DNA of 64,000 bases from Acidobacteriota bacterium (GTDB lineage Bacteria > Acidobacteriota > Terriglobia > Bryobacterales > Bryobacteraceae), in contig JAKOTR010000054.1 in NCBI GenBank assembly GCA_029776225.1, positions 186,001-250,000 on the forward strand. Reading direction: 5' to 3'. The notes below the pieces were generated by a model, which saw only the letters and a program-made list of their open reading frames with translations, ran no database searches and was not told where the DNA came from. Positions 50,930 through 59,111 of this stretch are shown piece by piece; positions within the stretch are counted from its first letter, which is position 1, and each line of letters starts with the position of its first letter. A program made the position numbers and the translations under genes.

Positions 50930-51032
50930 GCCGCGGCCGTCTGGCGGCACTGGACCTGAACACGACAACAGCCACCCGGAAGAGTAAGCCAAAAACGGTC
51001 AACACGACCTCGTCTGCGATCGCCCGGATCAT
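50922..51032 (-). CDS. Possible 36-residue leader ORF overlapping the deacetylase start
   Basis: A frame MIRAIADEVVLTVFGLLFRV, with a hydrophobic centre (VVLTVFGLLFRVAVVVF) and an Arg-rich end, stops at TAA inside the deacetylase start region (ATGCTTAA). Its ATG lies about 2 nt after the transcription start predicted from the sigma-54 promoter. It could be a coupled leader peptide or only chance in a GC-rich leader. Confidence 0.25.
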   Translation of the reverse strand: MIRAIADEVVLTVFGLLFRVAVVVFRSSAARRPRHA

Positions 51033-51537
51033 GCAATTCACATCAGCAACCCTGGTGCCACGGCCCGGACGGGCTGCCGGCGGCATTTCTTGACAATTCG
51101 TGTACGAACTGAGAATTTGTTCGGCCAGTCTGCCGCGAAATCCGCGTCCACACGCGCCTGCGGCGGGCGGCGAGCGCCGCCCCTCCGGCATCCGGAACAT
51201 AAACCCAATTGGCTGTTTCCGCCACACTTTGGCATTCTGGAACGAACATTTTGTTTACATCTTTGCCAATTTTTACACTTCGAAGATTAAGCCTCCGTCG
51301 TTTTCGAACGAATATCATTCGATGTGCTTCCTAACTGAGGTTTACCCTAGTTATCAATGAGTTATCGGGTTGCGAACCGACCAATTTTTCGCCACCAGGG
51401 GGTGTGAATTCCCCCCCTTACAAATCCGCGGCGAATTGTGATACTAATTTAATAACTCAGCAAATCCTCGATGATTTAACTGGGAAGGGGCAACGGATGA
51501 TGCTAACTCGCGCTCTGAGATCGCACAGCGTGGACAG
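50930..51537. other. Regulatory intergenic region between the deacetylase and the two-component genes
   Basis: These 608 bp separate divergent genes. The left 130 bp hold the sigma-54 promoter of the deacetylase. The stretch from 51240 to 51490 is much richer in A+T than its surroundings and holds CGAATATCATTCG, a 5-3-5 inverted repeat (51309-51321). Another dyad, TTCGT-GT-ACGAA, lies at 51098-51109 next to a TTGACA at 51090. No gene is supported. Confidence 0.55.
51045..51060 (-). promoter_or_regulatory. Sigma-54 (-24/-12) promoter of the XrtA-type deacetylase
   Basis: The minus strand reads TGGCACCAGGGTTGCT, matching TGGCAC-N5-TTGCW at all conserved positions with exact spacing. Transcription would start near 51034 and run into the deacetylase at 50929. 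An NtrC-type activator with GAFTGA is encoded 1.7 kb away on the other strand. Confidence 0.8.
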
Positions 51538-52785
51538 GTGAAGACATTGATCAGGGTGTGTTCAGTTTCCGCCGACATGCGCTTTCACATGCTCTGCGCC
51601 GAAGCGCTGGATGCGGTCGCGGAGATCGAAATCCTCCGTGCGGCAAGCATGAGCGAGGCTGCCGCCGCCGATCTGTACGTCCGGGACTTCGATCTGCGGG
51701 AGCCGCCCGCCGCCGGCGATTTCAGCGGCGCCGAGACGGTTTTCGTAGCGCGGCGCGAGGATCTGGCTGCGTTGCACACGCAGTTGAGGGGCGAGGCGGT
51801 TGCCGTTCTCGTCAAGCCGGCCGACCTGCCGGGTATGCGCCAGTTTCTCGAAGCGGCTGTTGCGCGTTGCCGGAGCCGGTTGCAGGAAAAAGCGGATCCC
51901 CGCCGCTTCGAACGCGACCAGTTCCTGGAGTGCCTTCTTCTCGCCGGGCTGAAACTGCAACAGTTTGGCGCGCAGCGGAGCAACTTCCTTGCGCGTGCGC
52001 TTCACGATCTCTGGGCGCCCCTGACTGCCGCGGACGGCTACTGCACCATGCTTCTTCAGGACGTGGTGGACCGTCTCAGCCCCGAGCAGGCGGACACGCT
52101 GCGCCGCCTTCACGGCAACGTGCGCCGGTTGCTGAGAACCACGAGTTTCGTCTATCAGTTGGGGTCGGGCGTATCGGAACGGGAACTCCCGTCCATCGGC
52201 CCCGCGAACATCGCAGTCTGCGTGGATAACGCCGTCAACGGCGTCGCGCCTTTCGCGCGCGAGAGGGGAATCGAAATCAGAACAAGCGTCAGGCAGCCCG
52301 CCGAGCCCATGTACTTCGATGCCGGAGGGATCGAAACCGTGCTCGATTACCTGCTGGAAAACGCCTGCCGCTTCACGCCCCGATTTACGACGGTGGAACT
52401 GGAGGCTTTCCCTGTCGTATGGAGTGTCCGCCGTTTTCGCTTGCAGAGCGCCGACGGCAACTGGTTCGTGCCGGTACCCGCTTCGGGAGGCCCGAATGCC
52501 TACCGGGTGGATGTCCGCGACAGCGGAGCGCCTGTATCCGAGTCCGACCTGGCCGGAATGTTCGACCAGTACAGCCCGAGGTACAGCCACAACGGCCGCT
52601 CCGGGGCGGGCCTGGCTTTGGCCGCCTGCCGCCTGATCGTGGAGGCGCATTGCGGCGAGCTGGTGGTTAAACCCCAGCCCGAAGGAGCCGTGTTCTCGTT
52701 TGTCTTGCCGATGATCAAGCCGGAACTCGACAACAATTCACACATGCTCCAAGAGCAAGTAATAGAGGGAAGACAAGCACTATGA
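51538..52785 (+). CDS. Soluble sensor histidine kinase with an N-terminal pseudo-receiver
   Basis: The 415 residues start at a GTG. Residues 1-115 have the pattern of a receiver fold (alternating strands and helices ending VAVLVKPADLPGMRQFLEAA) but no acidic pocket or phospho-Asp. The HisKA helix carries His156 in FLARALHDLWAPLTAADGY. The ATPase domain has N-box YLLENACRFTP, G1 VRDSGAPVSESDLAGMF and G2 GRSGAGLALAACRLIVE. There is no membrane segment. The stop overlaps the ATG of the sigma-54 activator (ATGA), so the two are an obvious pair. Confidence 0.85.
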   Translation: MKTLIRVCSVSADMRFHMLCAEALDAVAEIEILRAASMSEAAAADLYVRDFDLREPPAAGDFSGAETVFVARREDLAALHTQLRGEAVAVLVKPADLPGMRQFLEAAVARCRSRLQEKADPRRFERDQFLECLLLAGLKLQQFGAQRSNFLARALHDLWAPLTAADGYCTMLLQDVVDRLSPEQADTLRRLHGNVRRLLRTTSFVYQLGSGVSERELPSIGPANIAVCVDNAVNGVAPFARERGIEIRTSVRQPAEPMYFDAGGIETVLDYLLENACRFTPRFTTVELEAFPVVWSVRRFRLQSADGNWFVPVPASGGPNAYRVDVRDSGAPVSESDLAGMFDQYSPRYSHNGRSGAGLALAACRLIVEAHCGELVVKPQPEGAVFSFVLPMIKPELDNNSHMLQEQVIEGRQAL

Positions 52786-54224
52786 ATAAGACAGTACTGG
52801 TAGCCGAAGATCAACTCGAGGTCAGCAACTATATCGAGCTTGCGCTACGGATGGAAGGTTACCGCGTGGTCACCGCCCGTGACAACGCAGAGATTCGGGA
52901 GCGGTTGCAGGATCTGAACGGCAGCCTTGCGCTCGTGCTGTTGGAACTGACAATGCCGCACCAGGATCCCGTCGAAACGGTCCGGGAGATCCGCCGGGCG
53001 CATCCCCGGCTACCGATCCTCGTCTTTTCGGGGGCTTCCTCGCCCGCCGTTATGGCAGAAGTTCTTCAGTGCGGCAACGTGACCTTTCTGAACAAGCCGT
53101 TCACACACGAGCAACTGGTTGCCGCCATCAGAAAGACCGTGCAGGCGGCCCCTTCTTCGTCCGGCACTGCTCCGGCCAGTCCTGCCGCACCGTCAAATTT
53201 CTTCTGGTGCAGGAATCCGCGCATGCAGGCGATCGCCCGGGCCGTGCAGCAGTCGGCGCTTTCCGACGTGCCGGTGGTCATCCGCGGCGAGAGCGGGGTC
53301 GGCAAGGAAGTGATCGCCCGCGAGATCCACGCGCTATCCGCGCGGCGCAACAAGCCCTTTCTGAAGATCAACTGCGCTGCGCTGCCTTCGGAGTTGCTGG
53401 AGAGCGAACTCTTTGGTTACGAGCGCGGCGCGTTCACCGGGGCCGCCAAGAGCACCCGCGGGAAGTTCGAGGCCGCCGACGGCGGCGTGATCCTGCTGGA
53501 TGAAATCGGCGATATGGACGTCCGGCTTCAGGCCAAGCTGCTCCATGTCCTCCAGGACAACGAGTTCCAGCGCCTGGGCAGTTACGAAACCGTGCGGGTG
53601 AACGTGCGGGTGCTCGCCGCGACTCATTGCGACCTGGAGAAGGCCATCGCCGAGGGACGCTTCCGCGCGGACCTTTACCACAGGCTCAACGTCATTACTA
53701 TCGAGGTGCCTCCGCTGCGCGAGCGGAAGGACGAAATCATTCCTCTCGCCGAATATTTCCTTGCCAAGCACGCTCCTCCGGGAGTAGTCAGCCCGGGCAT
53801 CACTCCTTTGCTGGAGCAAGCCCTGCTTGCTTACGACTGGCCCGGCAACATCCGCGAGCTGGAAAACCTCATGCGCAAGTACCTGGTGTTCGGCGACCCC
53901 TCCATCATCGTCCAGGACCTCAACCACCGGGCGAAACTGCGGCCGGCGGAAAACGAGAACGCCGCGCCCACGGTCTCCCAGACCTCCCGCCCGATTCTTG
54001 AGGAACTGGAAGAAGACCGCAAGGAGCGGGAAAAGCAGGCTATTCTCGCCGCGCTGAACGAGACCCACTGGAACCGCGTCCGGGCGGCAGCCCTGCTCAA
54101 GACCGACTACCGCAGGCTGCTTTACAAGATCAGAAAGTGCGGCATCGCCCCCTCGAGGGACAAGGCCCGCACCGACGATCGCCGCAACAACCAGCGCGCC
54201 CGCGCCGCGGGCGAATCGGCGTAA
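52782..54224 (+). CDS. NtrC-type sigma-54-dependent response regulator with Glu in place of the phospho-Asp
   Basis: The 480 residues comprise a receiver domain (1-120), a central AAA+ domain (about 140-380; Walker A RGESGVGKEVIA, GAFTGA at 216-221, Walker B GGVILLDEIGD, YDWPGNIRELENLM) and a Fis-type helix-turn-helix (EKQAILAALNETHWNRVRAA). The receiver keeps the acidic pocket (AEDQLEV) and the Lys (LNKPF), but the phospho-acceptor is Glu55 in LVLLELTMP. That substitution often mimics phosphorylation. The GAFTGA loop is intact, so sigma-54 activation is expected. The two -24/-12 promoters in this locus are likely targets. Confidence 0.92.
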   Translation: MNKTVLVAEDQLEVSNYIELALRMEGYRVVTARDNAEIRERLQDLNGSLALVLLELTMPHQDPVETVREIRRAHPRLPILVFSGASSPAVMAEVLQCGNVTFLNKPFTHEQLVAAIRKTVQAAPSSSGTAPASPAAPSNFFWCRNPRMQAIARAVQQSALSDVPVVIRGESGVGKEVIAREIHALSARRNKPFLKINCAALPSELLESELFGYERGAFTGAAKSTRGKFEAADGGVILLDEIGDMDVRLQAKLLHVLQDNEFQRLGSYETVRVNVRVLAATHCDLEKAIAEGRFRADLYHRLNVITIEVPPLRERKDEIIPLAEYFLAKHAPPGVVSPGITPLLEQALLAYDWPGNIRELENLMRKYLVFGDPSIIVQDLNHRAKLRPAENENAAPTVSQTSRPILEELEEDRKEREKQAILAALNETHWNRVRAAALLKTDYRRLLYKIRKCGIAPSRDKARTDDRRNNQRARAAGESA

Positions 54225-54341
54225 GTTCGCGACGCTCTCCGGTCCACGCTCTACAACGGGCATCGAGTTGCATCCAAACGTGCGCGAATCCCGGCTGCGG
54301 TTGCGGCTTCGCAATCGCAGCCCTGAGGCAGTGTGCGCACC

Positions 54342-54713
54342 ATGCATCGTCCATTTCTCGAGCGCCGCTCGCGCGCCCGGATCCAACTCAAGTGGCCGGT
54401 GAGCGTCCATAGCGAACGCTATCCCGAGCCGGTGACCGCGGATCTGCTGAATGTCAGTTCCGGCGGTGCATACTGTGTCTCCAGTATGCCCTTCTATTGC
54501 CGCGATGCTGTTGAAATTGATCTGCCGCTTCCCAGCGGGCTGGATACTTCCGAGCGCGACCTCAGACTGTGGTGCGTCGGTCGGGTGATTCGAACCGAGG
54601 AGGTTCAGCCCGGCCTGTTCGGTTTCGCCTGTACGTTTGAGGACTACACCTTTTTGTCCGAAACCCCCGGCCTCGGTTACAAAGTTCGCATCAAGGCGCG
54701 TTCGGAGCGTTGA
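54342..54713 (+). CDS. PilZ-domain protein (c-di-GMP binding)
   Basis: The 123 residues are a single PilZ domain. Both c-di-GMP signatures are present: RxxxR in LERRSRARIQL (Arg9/Arg13) and the NxSxxG in LLNVSSGGAYC. The rest is the expected six-strand barrel (VEIDLPLP, LWCVGRVIRTEE, GFACTFEDY). The ATG at 54342 is preferred; a GTG at 54333 is possible. It lies 117 bp after the sigma-54 activator and ahead of the sugar-phosphate transferase. It may couple c-di-GMP level to EPS production. Confidence 0.9.
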   Translation: MHRPFLERRSRARIQLKWPVSVHSERYPEPVTADLLNVSSGGAYCVSSMPFYCRDAVEIDLPLPSGLDTSERDLRLWCVGRVIRTEEVQPGLFGFACTFEDYTFLSETPGLGYKVRIKARSER

Positions 54714-55021
54714 CGGCCTCGCCAGCGGGCGTTACCAAATTCTGTTCAAATCGAAAAGTTCTTCGGCGGGCGGAAACCGGTTCGCCAACACCGCTCATCC
54801 CCGCGCGTCCCGCCATTCTCCGGGAACAAGCGTTGACAGTCCGTACTTCCAGCCTTTTCAGTCCCCTGCGCCAGTGCCTATGAAACGGGAACAGGAGGGT
54901 CCGAAAGCTGCAATAGGTTCTGTCGCGATAGTCGGGAGCGTTCCATGCCGGCTTGGCTCACCTCGTTGTGGCTGGAATGGGGAAGGGCGGCCGGAGGCGG
55001 CTTCCTCGTTGGGGGGCTAGT
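54714..55021. other. Intergenic region between the PilZ gene and the small membrane protein
   Basis: These 308 bp contain no gene I can support. A TTGACA (about 54833) with a weak -10 and a G-rich run (GGGGGG near 55011-55016) ahead of the next GTG are the only notable elements. Confidence 0.45.
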
Positions 55022-55354
55022 GTGGGTCCAAGAAACTTGAGAAATATTACTGTCAGACTGCAAACAATCGTCGTCCTTCTACTATGTTTCGTTTCGCCCT
55101 GCGCGGCGCTTGTGATTCTCGCTCGCCAGCAAGCCGTCGCTCCCGAGCGCGTGGGAGCGGGGCTGGTGGCGCTTATCGGATTCGTTTTGCTGGCGGGCGG
55201 CACGCTGCTCAGACGCCGTCTCGAGCAGGGCCGTCAGGCCGCAGAGCACAACGCCGAAGCACACTATCAAAGCTCCGAAACACGCTATAGGGAAGCCGGG
55301 GCGGTCGAAACCTCCGAGACCATCCGGCAGCGGCTGCTGCACTCGGAACCATGA
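55022..55354 (+). CDS. Small two-helix membrane protein coupled to the sugar-phosphate transferase
   Basis: The 110 residues start at a GTG (VGPRNLRNITVRLQ) 5 nt after a G6 run; longer frames exist upstream but lack support. Two membrane helices are clear, TIVVLLLCFVSPCAALVILA and VGAGLVALIGFVLLAGGTLL, followed by a charged helix (RRRLEQGRQAAEHNAEAHYQ). Its TGA overlaps the next ATG (ATGA), good evidence that it is translated. The arrangement resembles the N-terminus of a membrane sensor cut off before its signalling domain. The function is unknown. Confidence 0.65.
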   Translation: MGPRNLRNITVRLQTIVVLLLCFVSPCAALVILARQQAVAPERVGAGLVALIGFVLLAGGTLLRRRLEQGRQAAEHNAEAHYQSSETRYREAGAVETSETIRQRLLHSEP

Positions 55355-56742
55355 CGCGCATCTTCGATCTTTATATCTCACGCTCGGCAATTCTGTTGGC
55401 CCTGATCGAAGGGCTCGCCATCGCCGCGTGCCTCGCGGCCGCCGTAAGGTTTACTCTGCCTGAAGCACCGGGACACCACACCGCCGGCCTCGCCGGGTTT
55501 GTGCCTGTAATCCCGATCGTGGCGGTATTTCAAATCGCTTTTTACTACAACGATCTCTATCACTTCGCCGCGTTCAGAAACTCGCTGCTTTCGGCGCTTC
55601 GGCTGGGCCAGTCTTTGGGGGCCGGTTGCCTTGCGCTGGCTGCGCTCTACTACGCCGCACCCGCGTTGATGCTGGAACGCACCTCCTTTCTTCTCGGCTT
55701 GGCGCTTGTCGCCATCTCCTCTGGCCTGACCCGCGCCCTTGTGGCGTTGTGGCGCACGCGCGGACCGGTTGACAACGTCGCCATCATTGGCTGCGGCACG
55801 CTCGCTCTTACGGTAGCCCGCGAGATCAACCGCCGGGAAGACCTGCACTTGCGCCTTCTGGGACTGGTGGATGAAGCCCCGTGGCAGCACCGCACCAGCG
55901 CCGGTTCCGAGCCGGTGATCGGCTCGATGGGCGACCTCCCCGCCCTCGTGGAAGAAAACCGCGTCTCCCGGTTAATCGTGGCCGTGGAGGATAACCGCAG
56001 GGTGCTGCCGGTTCGCGGTTTGGTCGGACTGCGCCTCCGCGGCGTCAAAATCGAAGATGCCGCGTCCGCACTGGCCTCGCTCACCGGCCGCGTCTGGCTG
56101 AGCGTCGTCCGGCCGAGCTGGTTTGTCTATGCCGAGGGGTTCCGGCGATCGAAGCTGACTCTCGCCGTTAAACGCGCCGTCGATATTGTTGTTTCCGCAG
56201 TGGCGATCGTCATTTGCGCCCCTCTTGTACCGCTGATCGCAGCCGCGATTCGCCTGGATTCGCGCGGCCCGGTCTTTTACCGCCAGACAAGGGTGGGCTA
56301 CCAGGGCAGAACCTTTCAGCTCCTGAAGTTCCGGTCCATGCATGAGAACGCGGAGCGGGCTAATGAAGCGCTCTGGGCGCGCGAACAGGATCCGCGCAGC
56401 ACCCGCGTCGGCAGGTTCCTTCGCAAGTCGCGCCTGGACGAGCTGCCTCAGTTCATCAACGTCCTGCGCGGTGAGATGAGCTTCGTCGGGCCGCGGCCGG
56501 AAAGGCCGGCCTTTGTCGAGCAGCTTCGCAAGGAGATTCCGTATTACGACGAGAGGCACTCCGTCCGGCCCGGAATCACCGGCTGGGCCCAGGTCCGGTA
56601 TCGCTACGGCGCCAGCGTGAATGACGCGGAGCGCAAGCTCGAATACGACCTGTTCTACCTGAAGAACATGTCGCTTGCCTTCGATATGCTGATCGCGTTT
56701 GAAACTGTCCGCATCGTCCTGTTCGGACGCGGCGCCAGGTAG
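55351..56742 (+). CDS. Exopolysaccharide polyprenyl glycosylphosphotransferase (EpsB/WbaP type)
   Basis: The 463 residues carry four N-terminal membrane helices, a CoA-binding-like middle domain (VAIIGCGTLALTVAREI), a fifth helix (VKRAVDIVVSAVAIVICAPL), and the bacterial sugar transferase domain: GPVFYRQTRVGYQGRTFQLL, KFRSMHENAE, FLRKSRLDELPQFINVL, MSFVGPRPERP and RPGITGWAQVRYRYG. It transfers a sugar 1-phosphate onto undecaprenyl phosphate, the first step of the repeat unit. The layout is that of the transferases in PEP-CTERM/exosortase-linked EPS loci. It ends 3 bp before the convergent pseudo-deacetylase. Confidence 0.93.
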   Translation: MTRIFDLYISRSAILLALIEGLAIAACLAAAVRFTLPEAPGHHTAGLAGFVPVIPIVAVFQIAFYYNDLYHFAAFRNSLLSALRLGQSLGAGCLALAALYYAAPALMLERTSFLLGLALVAISSGLTRALVALWRTRGPVDNVAIIGCGTLALTVAREINRREDLHLRLLGLVDEAPWQHRTSAGSEPVIGSMGDLPALVEENRVSRLIVAVEDNRRVLPVRGLVGLRLRGVKIEDAASALASLTGRVWLSVVRPSWFVYAEGFRRSKLTLAVKRAVDIVVSAVAIVICAPLVPLIAAAIRLDSRGPVFYRQTRVGYQGRTFQLLKFRSMHENAERANEALWAREQDPRSTRVGRFLRKSRLDELPQFINVLRGEMSFVGPRPERPAFVEQLRKEIPYYDERHSVRPGITGWAQVRYRYGASVNDAERKLEYDLFYLKNMSLAFDMLIAFETVRIVLFGRGAR

Positions 56743-56745
56743 GAC

Positions 56746-57642
56746 TTAGTAAGAATTCAGGTCGTACAGGAATTTTTGCAGGAACCCCGGATGGCGCGGG
56801 ACCATCCGCACTTCAATCTCGGGCGCCCGCATGCGCAACGTTGTCATCAGCTCTCCCAAGGCCGCCCGCACGCTGCGAAAGGTGAGATGCCGGGCCAGTT
56901 TTTCCACGCCGGCCGCCTCTTCCGGGTTCAAGGCGATCAGACCGGGCAGCCGCCTGTTGTTCCACAAGCGCTGCATGGCAGCAGCGGTTATGCGCACGGG
57001 AAGCGTGCGCCAGGAGCGCCCTCCGCCGCACGGCAGGTTCAACCCCAGCGCCGGATATGCGGTAACGGGCACTTCCAGAATTCTCCCCGAGTCCGTTTCC
57101 ACAATCACCGGCGCGTGCCAGGGCGAACGGTGGAACTGCCCGTTAATGCTGCTATCGAACCGGTAGCCCTCTTCGGCAAGGATAGAGAGCGCCTGGAGCG
57201 TCCGCCTGCTTATCGAGAAGCCCGGAGCGCGGTATCCCGCCACCTCCATGCCGGTGAAATCCTCGAGGCGCAGCTTCGTCTCTCTCGCATCTTCGCGAAA
57301 ACGATCTGGATCGCAGTCCCGCGCCCCAGGCTTCAACCGCCCGAGGCACGCCAGCTCGTGGCCCCGGCTCGCTATTTCCCTAGTCAAACGGGATGAAATT
57401 GCATCCGGGCGGACAAAAAACGTCGCCAACGCTCGTATTCCGTCCAGAACCTCGAGCGCGCTCTCGACCCAGGCATCGGACACGCTTCTTCCCAGATCGA
57501 TCGTGAGCAGACAAACCGGCCCGCGGCGGCGCAAGCCTTCATCCCCGCCCCGCACTTCCGGCCGAATTTCTTCGCTCTGCCGCGCCCCCACGTCTTCGTT
57601 ACTATGCAATTCTCTGTCCGTCGCGGAACAACGGACGTACAC
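56746..57642 (-). CDS. Degenerate XrtA-type polysaccharide deacetylase paralogue, catalytic residues lost
   Basis: The 298 residues have a GTG start. The fold follows the DUF3473-type enzyme at 50060: LATFFVRPDAISSRLTREIA, VAGYRAPGFSISRRTLQALS, YRFDSSINGQFHR, GRILEVPVTAYPALGLNLPC. Each catalytic position is changed. The acidic TVDVEE is TIDLGRS; GHEVGAHSFSH is GHELACLGRLK (94-104), losing both metal His; and IYFHPWELD is IALNPEEA. The open frame is intact and the other motifs persist, so it looks kept for a non-catalytic role such as binding EPS, not decaying. An alternative is a different enzyme chemistry on the same fold. Confidence 0.8.
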   Translation of the reverse strand: MYVRCSATDRELHSNEDVGARQSEEIRPEVRGGDEGLRRRGPVCLLTIDLGRSVSDAWVESALEVLDGIRALATFFVRPDAISSRLTREIASRGHELACLGRLKPGARDCDPDRFREDARETKLRLEDFTGMEVAGYRAPGFSISRRTLQALSILAEEGYRFDSSINGQFHRSPWHAPVIVETDSGRILEVPVTAYPALGLNLPCGGGRSWRTLPVRITAAAMQRLWNNRRLPGLIALNPEEAAGVEKLARHLTFRSVRAALGELMTTLRMRAPEIEVRMVPRHPGFLQKFLYDLNSY

Positions 57643-57701
57643 GGCGCCATGATGGAGTGGCGCGGCGTTGCGGCGTGCGGGATTCGGGTTAAATAAGAGT
57701 C

Positions 57702-59066
57702 ATGGCCATTGCCAGCATCAACCCCGCAACGGGTGAAACCCTGCGTACGTTTGAACCCTATTCCGAAGCGGAAATCGAGCGCCGTCTTGAGAAGGCGTTC
57801 TGCACCTTCAAGGAATACCGCCGTATGCCGCTCGCCCCGCGCGCCGCCCGAATGCTCCGCGCGGCGGAGATTCTGGAGCGCGAAAAGGACCGCTTTGGCC
57901 GGCTCATTACTGCGGAGATGGGCAAACTTGTTAAATCCGCGCGCGACGAAGTGGTGAAGTGTGCCTGGGCATGCCGTTATTACGCCGAAAGTGCCGAACG
58001 GTTGCTAGCCGACGAGCGCGTGGAGACCAACGCCTCGCTGAGCTTCATCCGCTATGAGCCGCTCGGGCCGGTGCTGGCGGTCATGCCTTGGAATTTTCCG
58101 TTCTGGCAAGTTTTCCGCTTCGCCGCACCGGCGCTGATGGCCGGCAACGTCGGGCTGCTCAAGCACGCTTCCAACGTGCCGCAGTGCGCCCTGGCCATCG
58201 AAGAGATTTTTCACCGGGCCGGTTTTCCCGAGGGCGCGTTCCAAACCCTCCTCATCACCGCCGCGCAGGTGCCGCGTGTGCTCCAGGACCCGCGCATCGC
58301 CGCCGCGACGCTCACCGGCAGCGAGCCCGCGGGTAGCCAGGTTGCCGCCGAAGCCGGCAGGCAGATCAAGAAGACCGTGCTTGAACTCGGCGGCAGCGAC
58401 CCGTTCATCGTCATGCCGTCCGCGGATCTGGAAAAGGTTGTCGCCACTGCGGTCCAGGCGCGTACGATCAACAACGGCCAGTCGTGCATCGCCGCCAAGC
58501 GCTTCATCATTGCTGAAGCCATCGCCGGTGAGTTCGAGCGCCGCTTCGTCAAAGCCATGGAAGCCCTCAAGGTGGGGGACCCCATGGACGAAGCGACGGC
58601 GCTTGGGCCCCTGGCCACTCCACAGATTCTCGAGGGGCTGGATGAGCAGGTGCGCCGCTCGGTGGCAGCAGGCGCGCGTCTTCTCACGGGCGGCCGGCGT
58701 CTGGACCGTCCGGGAAACTACTACGCGCCCACCGTTCTGGCCGATGTGCCCGAGACGGCGCCGGCATTCTCTGAAGAGCTGTTCGGGCCGGTGGCGGTCC
58801 TGTTCCGCGCCCGCGACGCGGCTGAGGCCATCCGCCTCGCCAATGCCACCACGTTCGGTCTCGGAGCGAGCGTGTGGACGAACGATCCGGATGAGCGCGA
58901 CCGGTGCATCGACGAGATCGAAGCCGGCATGGTGTTCGTAAACGGCATGGTGGCCTCCGATCCCCGGCTTCCGTTCGGCGGCGTGAAGCGCTCTGGATAC
59001 GGCCGCGAACTGGGAGCGTACGGGATCCGCGAGTTCGTCAATATCAAGACGGTGTGGATCGGATAA
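57702..59066 (+). CDS. Succinate-semialdehyde dehydrogenase-type aldehyde dehydrogenase
   Basis: The 454 residues start at MAIASINPATGETLRTFEPY, typical of GabD/Sad-type enzymes that begin directly at the ALDH core. Motifs are GPVLAVMPWNFPFWQVFRF, KHASNVPQCALAIEEIF, catalytic Glu in VLELGGSDPFIVM, catalytic Cys in NNGQSCIAAKRFI and PFGGVKRSGYGRELG. It oxidises succinate semialdehyde or a related short aldehyde with NAD(P)+. The divergent neighbour is the pseudo-deacetylase, 59 bp away. No GABA transaminase is near. Confidence 0.9.
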   Translation: MAIASINPATGETLRTFEPYSEAEIERRLEKAFCTFKEYRRMPLAPRAARMLRAAEILEREKDRFGRLITAEMGKLVKSARDEVVKCAWACRYYAESAERLLADERVETNASLSFIRYEPLGPVLAVMPWNFPFWQVFRFAAPALMAGNVGLLKHASNVPQCALAIEEIFHRAGFPEGAFQTLLITAAQVPRVLQDPRIAAATLTGSEPAGSQVAAEAGRQIKKTVLELGGSDPFIVMPSADLEKVVATAVQARTINNGQSCIAAKRFIIAEAIAGEFERRFVKAMEALKVGDPMDEATALGPLATPQILEGLDEQVRRSVAAGARLLTGGRRLDRPGNYYAPTVLADVPETAPAFSEELFGPVAVLFRARDAAEAIRLANATTFGLGASVWTNDPDERDRCIDEIEAGMVFVNGMVASDPRLPFGGVKRSGYGRELGAYGIREFVNIKTVWIG

Positions 59067-59111
59067 GGCCCCGTGCAGGCGGCGGCGAACGGAGTAGGAT
59101 AAGCATTAGCG

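Noticed and set aside
51090-51118. Sigma-70 promoter with TTGACA and a 17-bp spacer
   Set aside because: The -35 is perfect, but the -10 (GAATTT) matches the consensus at only two positions.
54590-54605. A tRNA T-loop-like string (GTGATTCGAACCGAG)
   Set aside because: It lies inside the PilZ coding frame and no acceptor or anticodon stem can be built around it.
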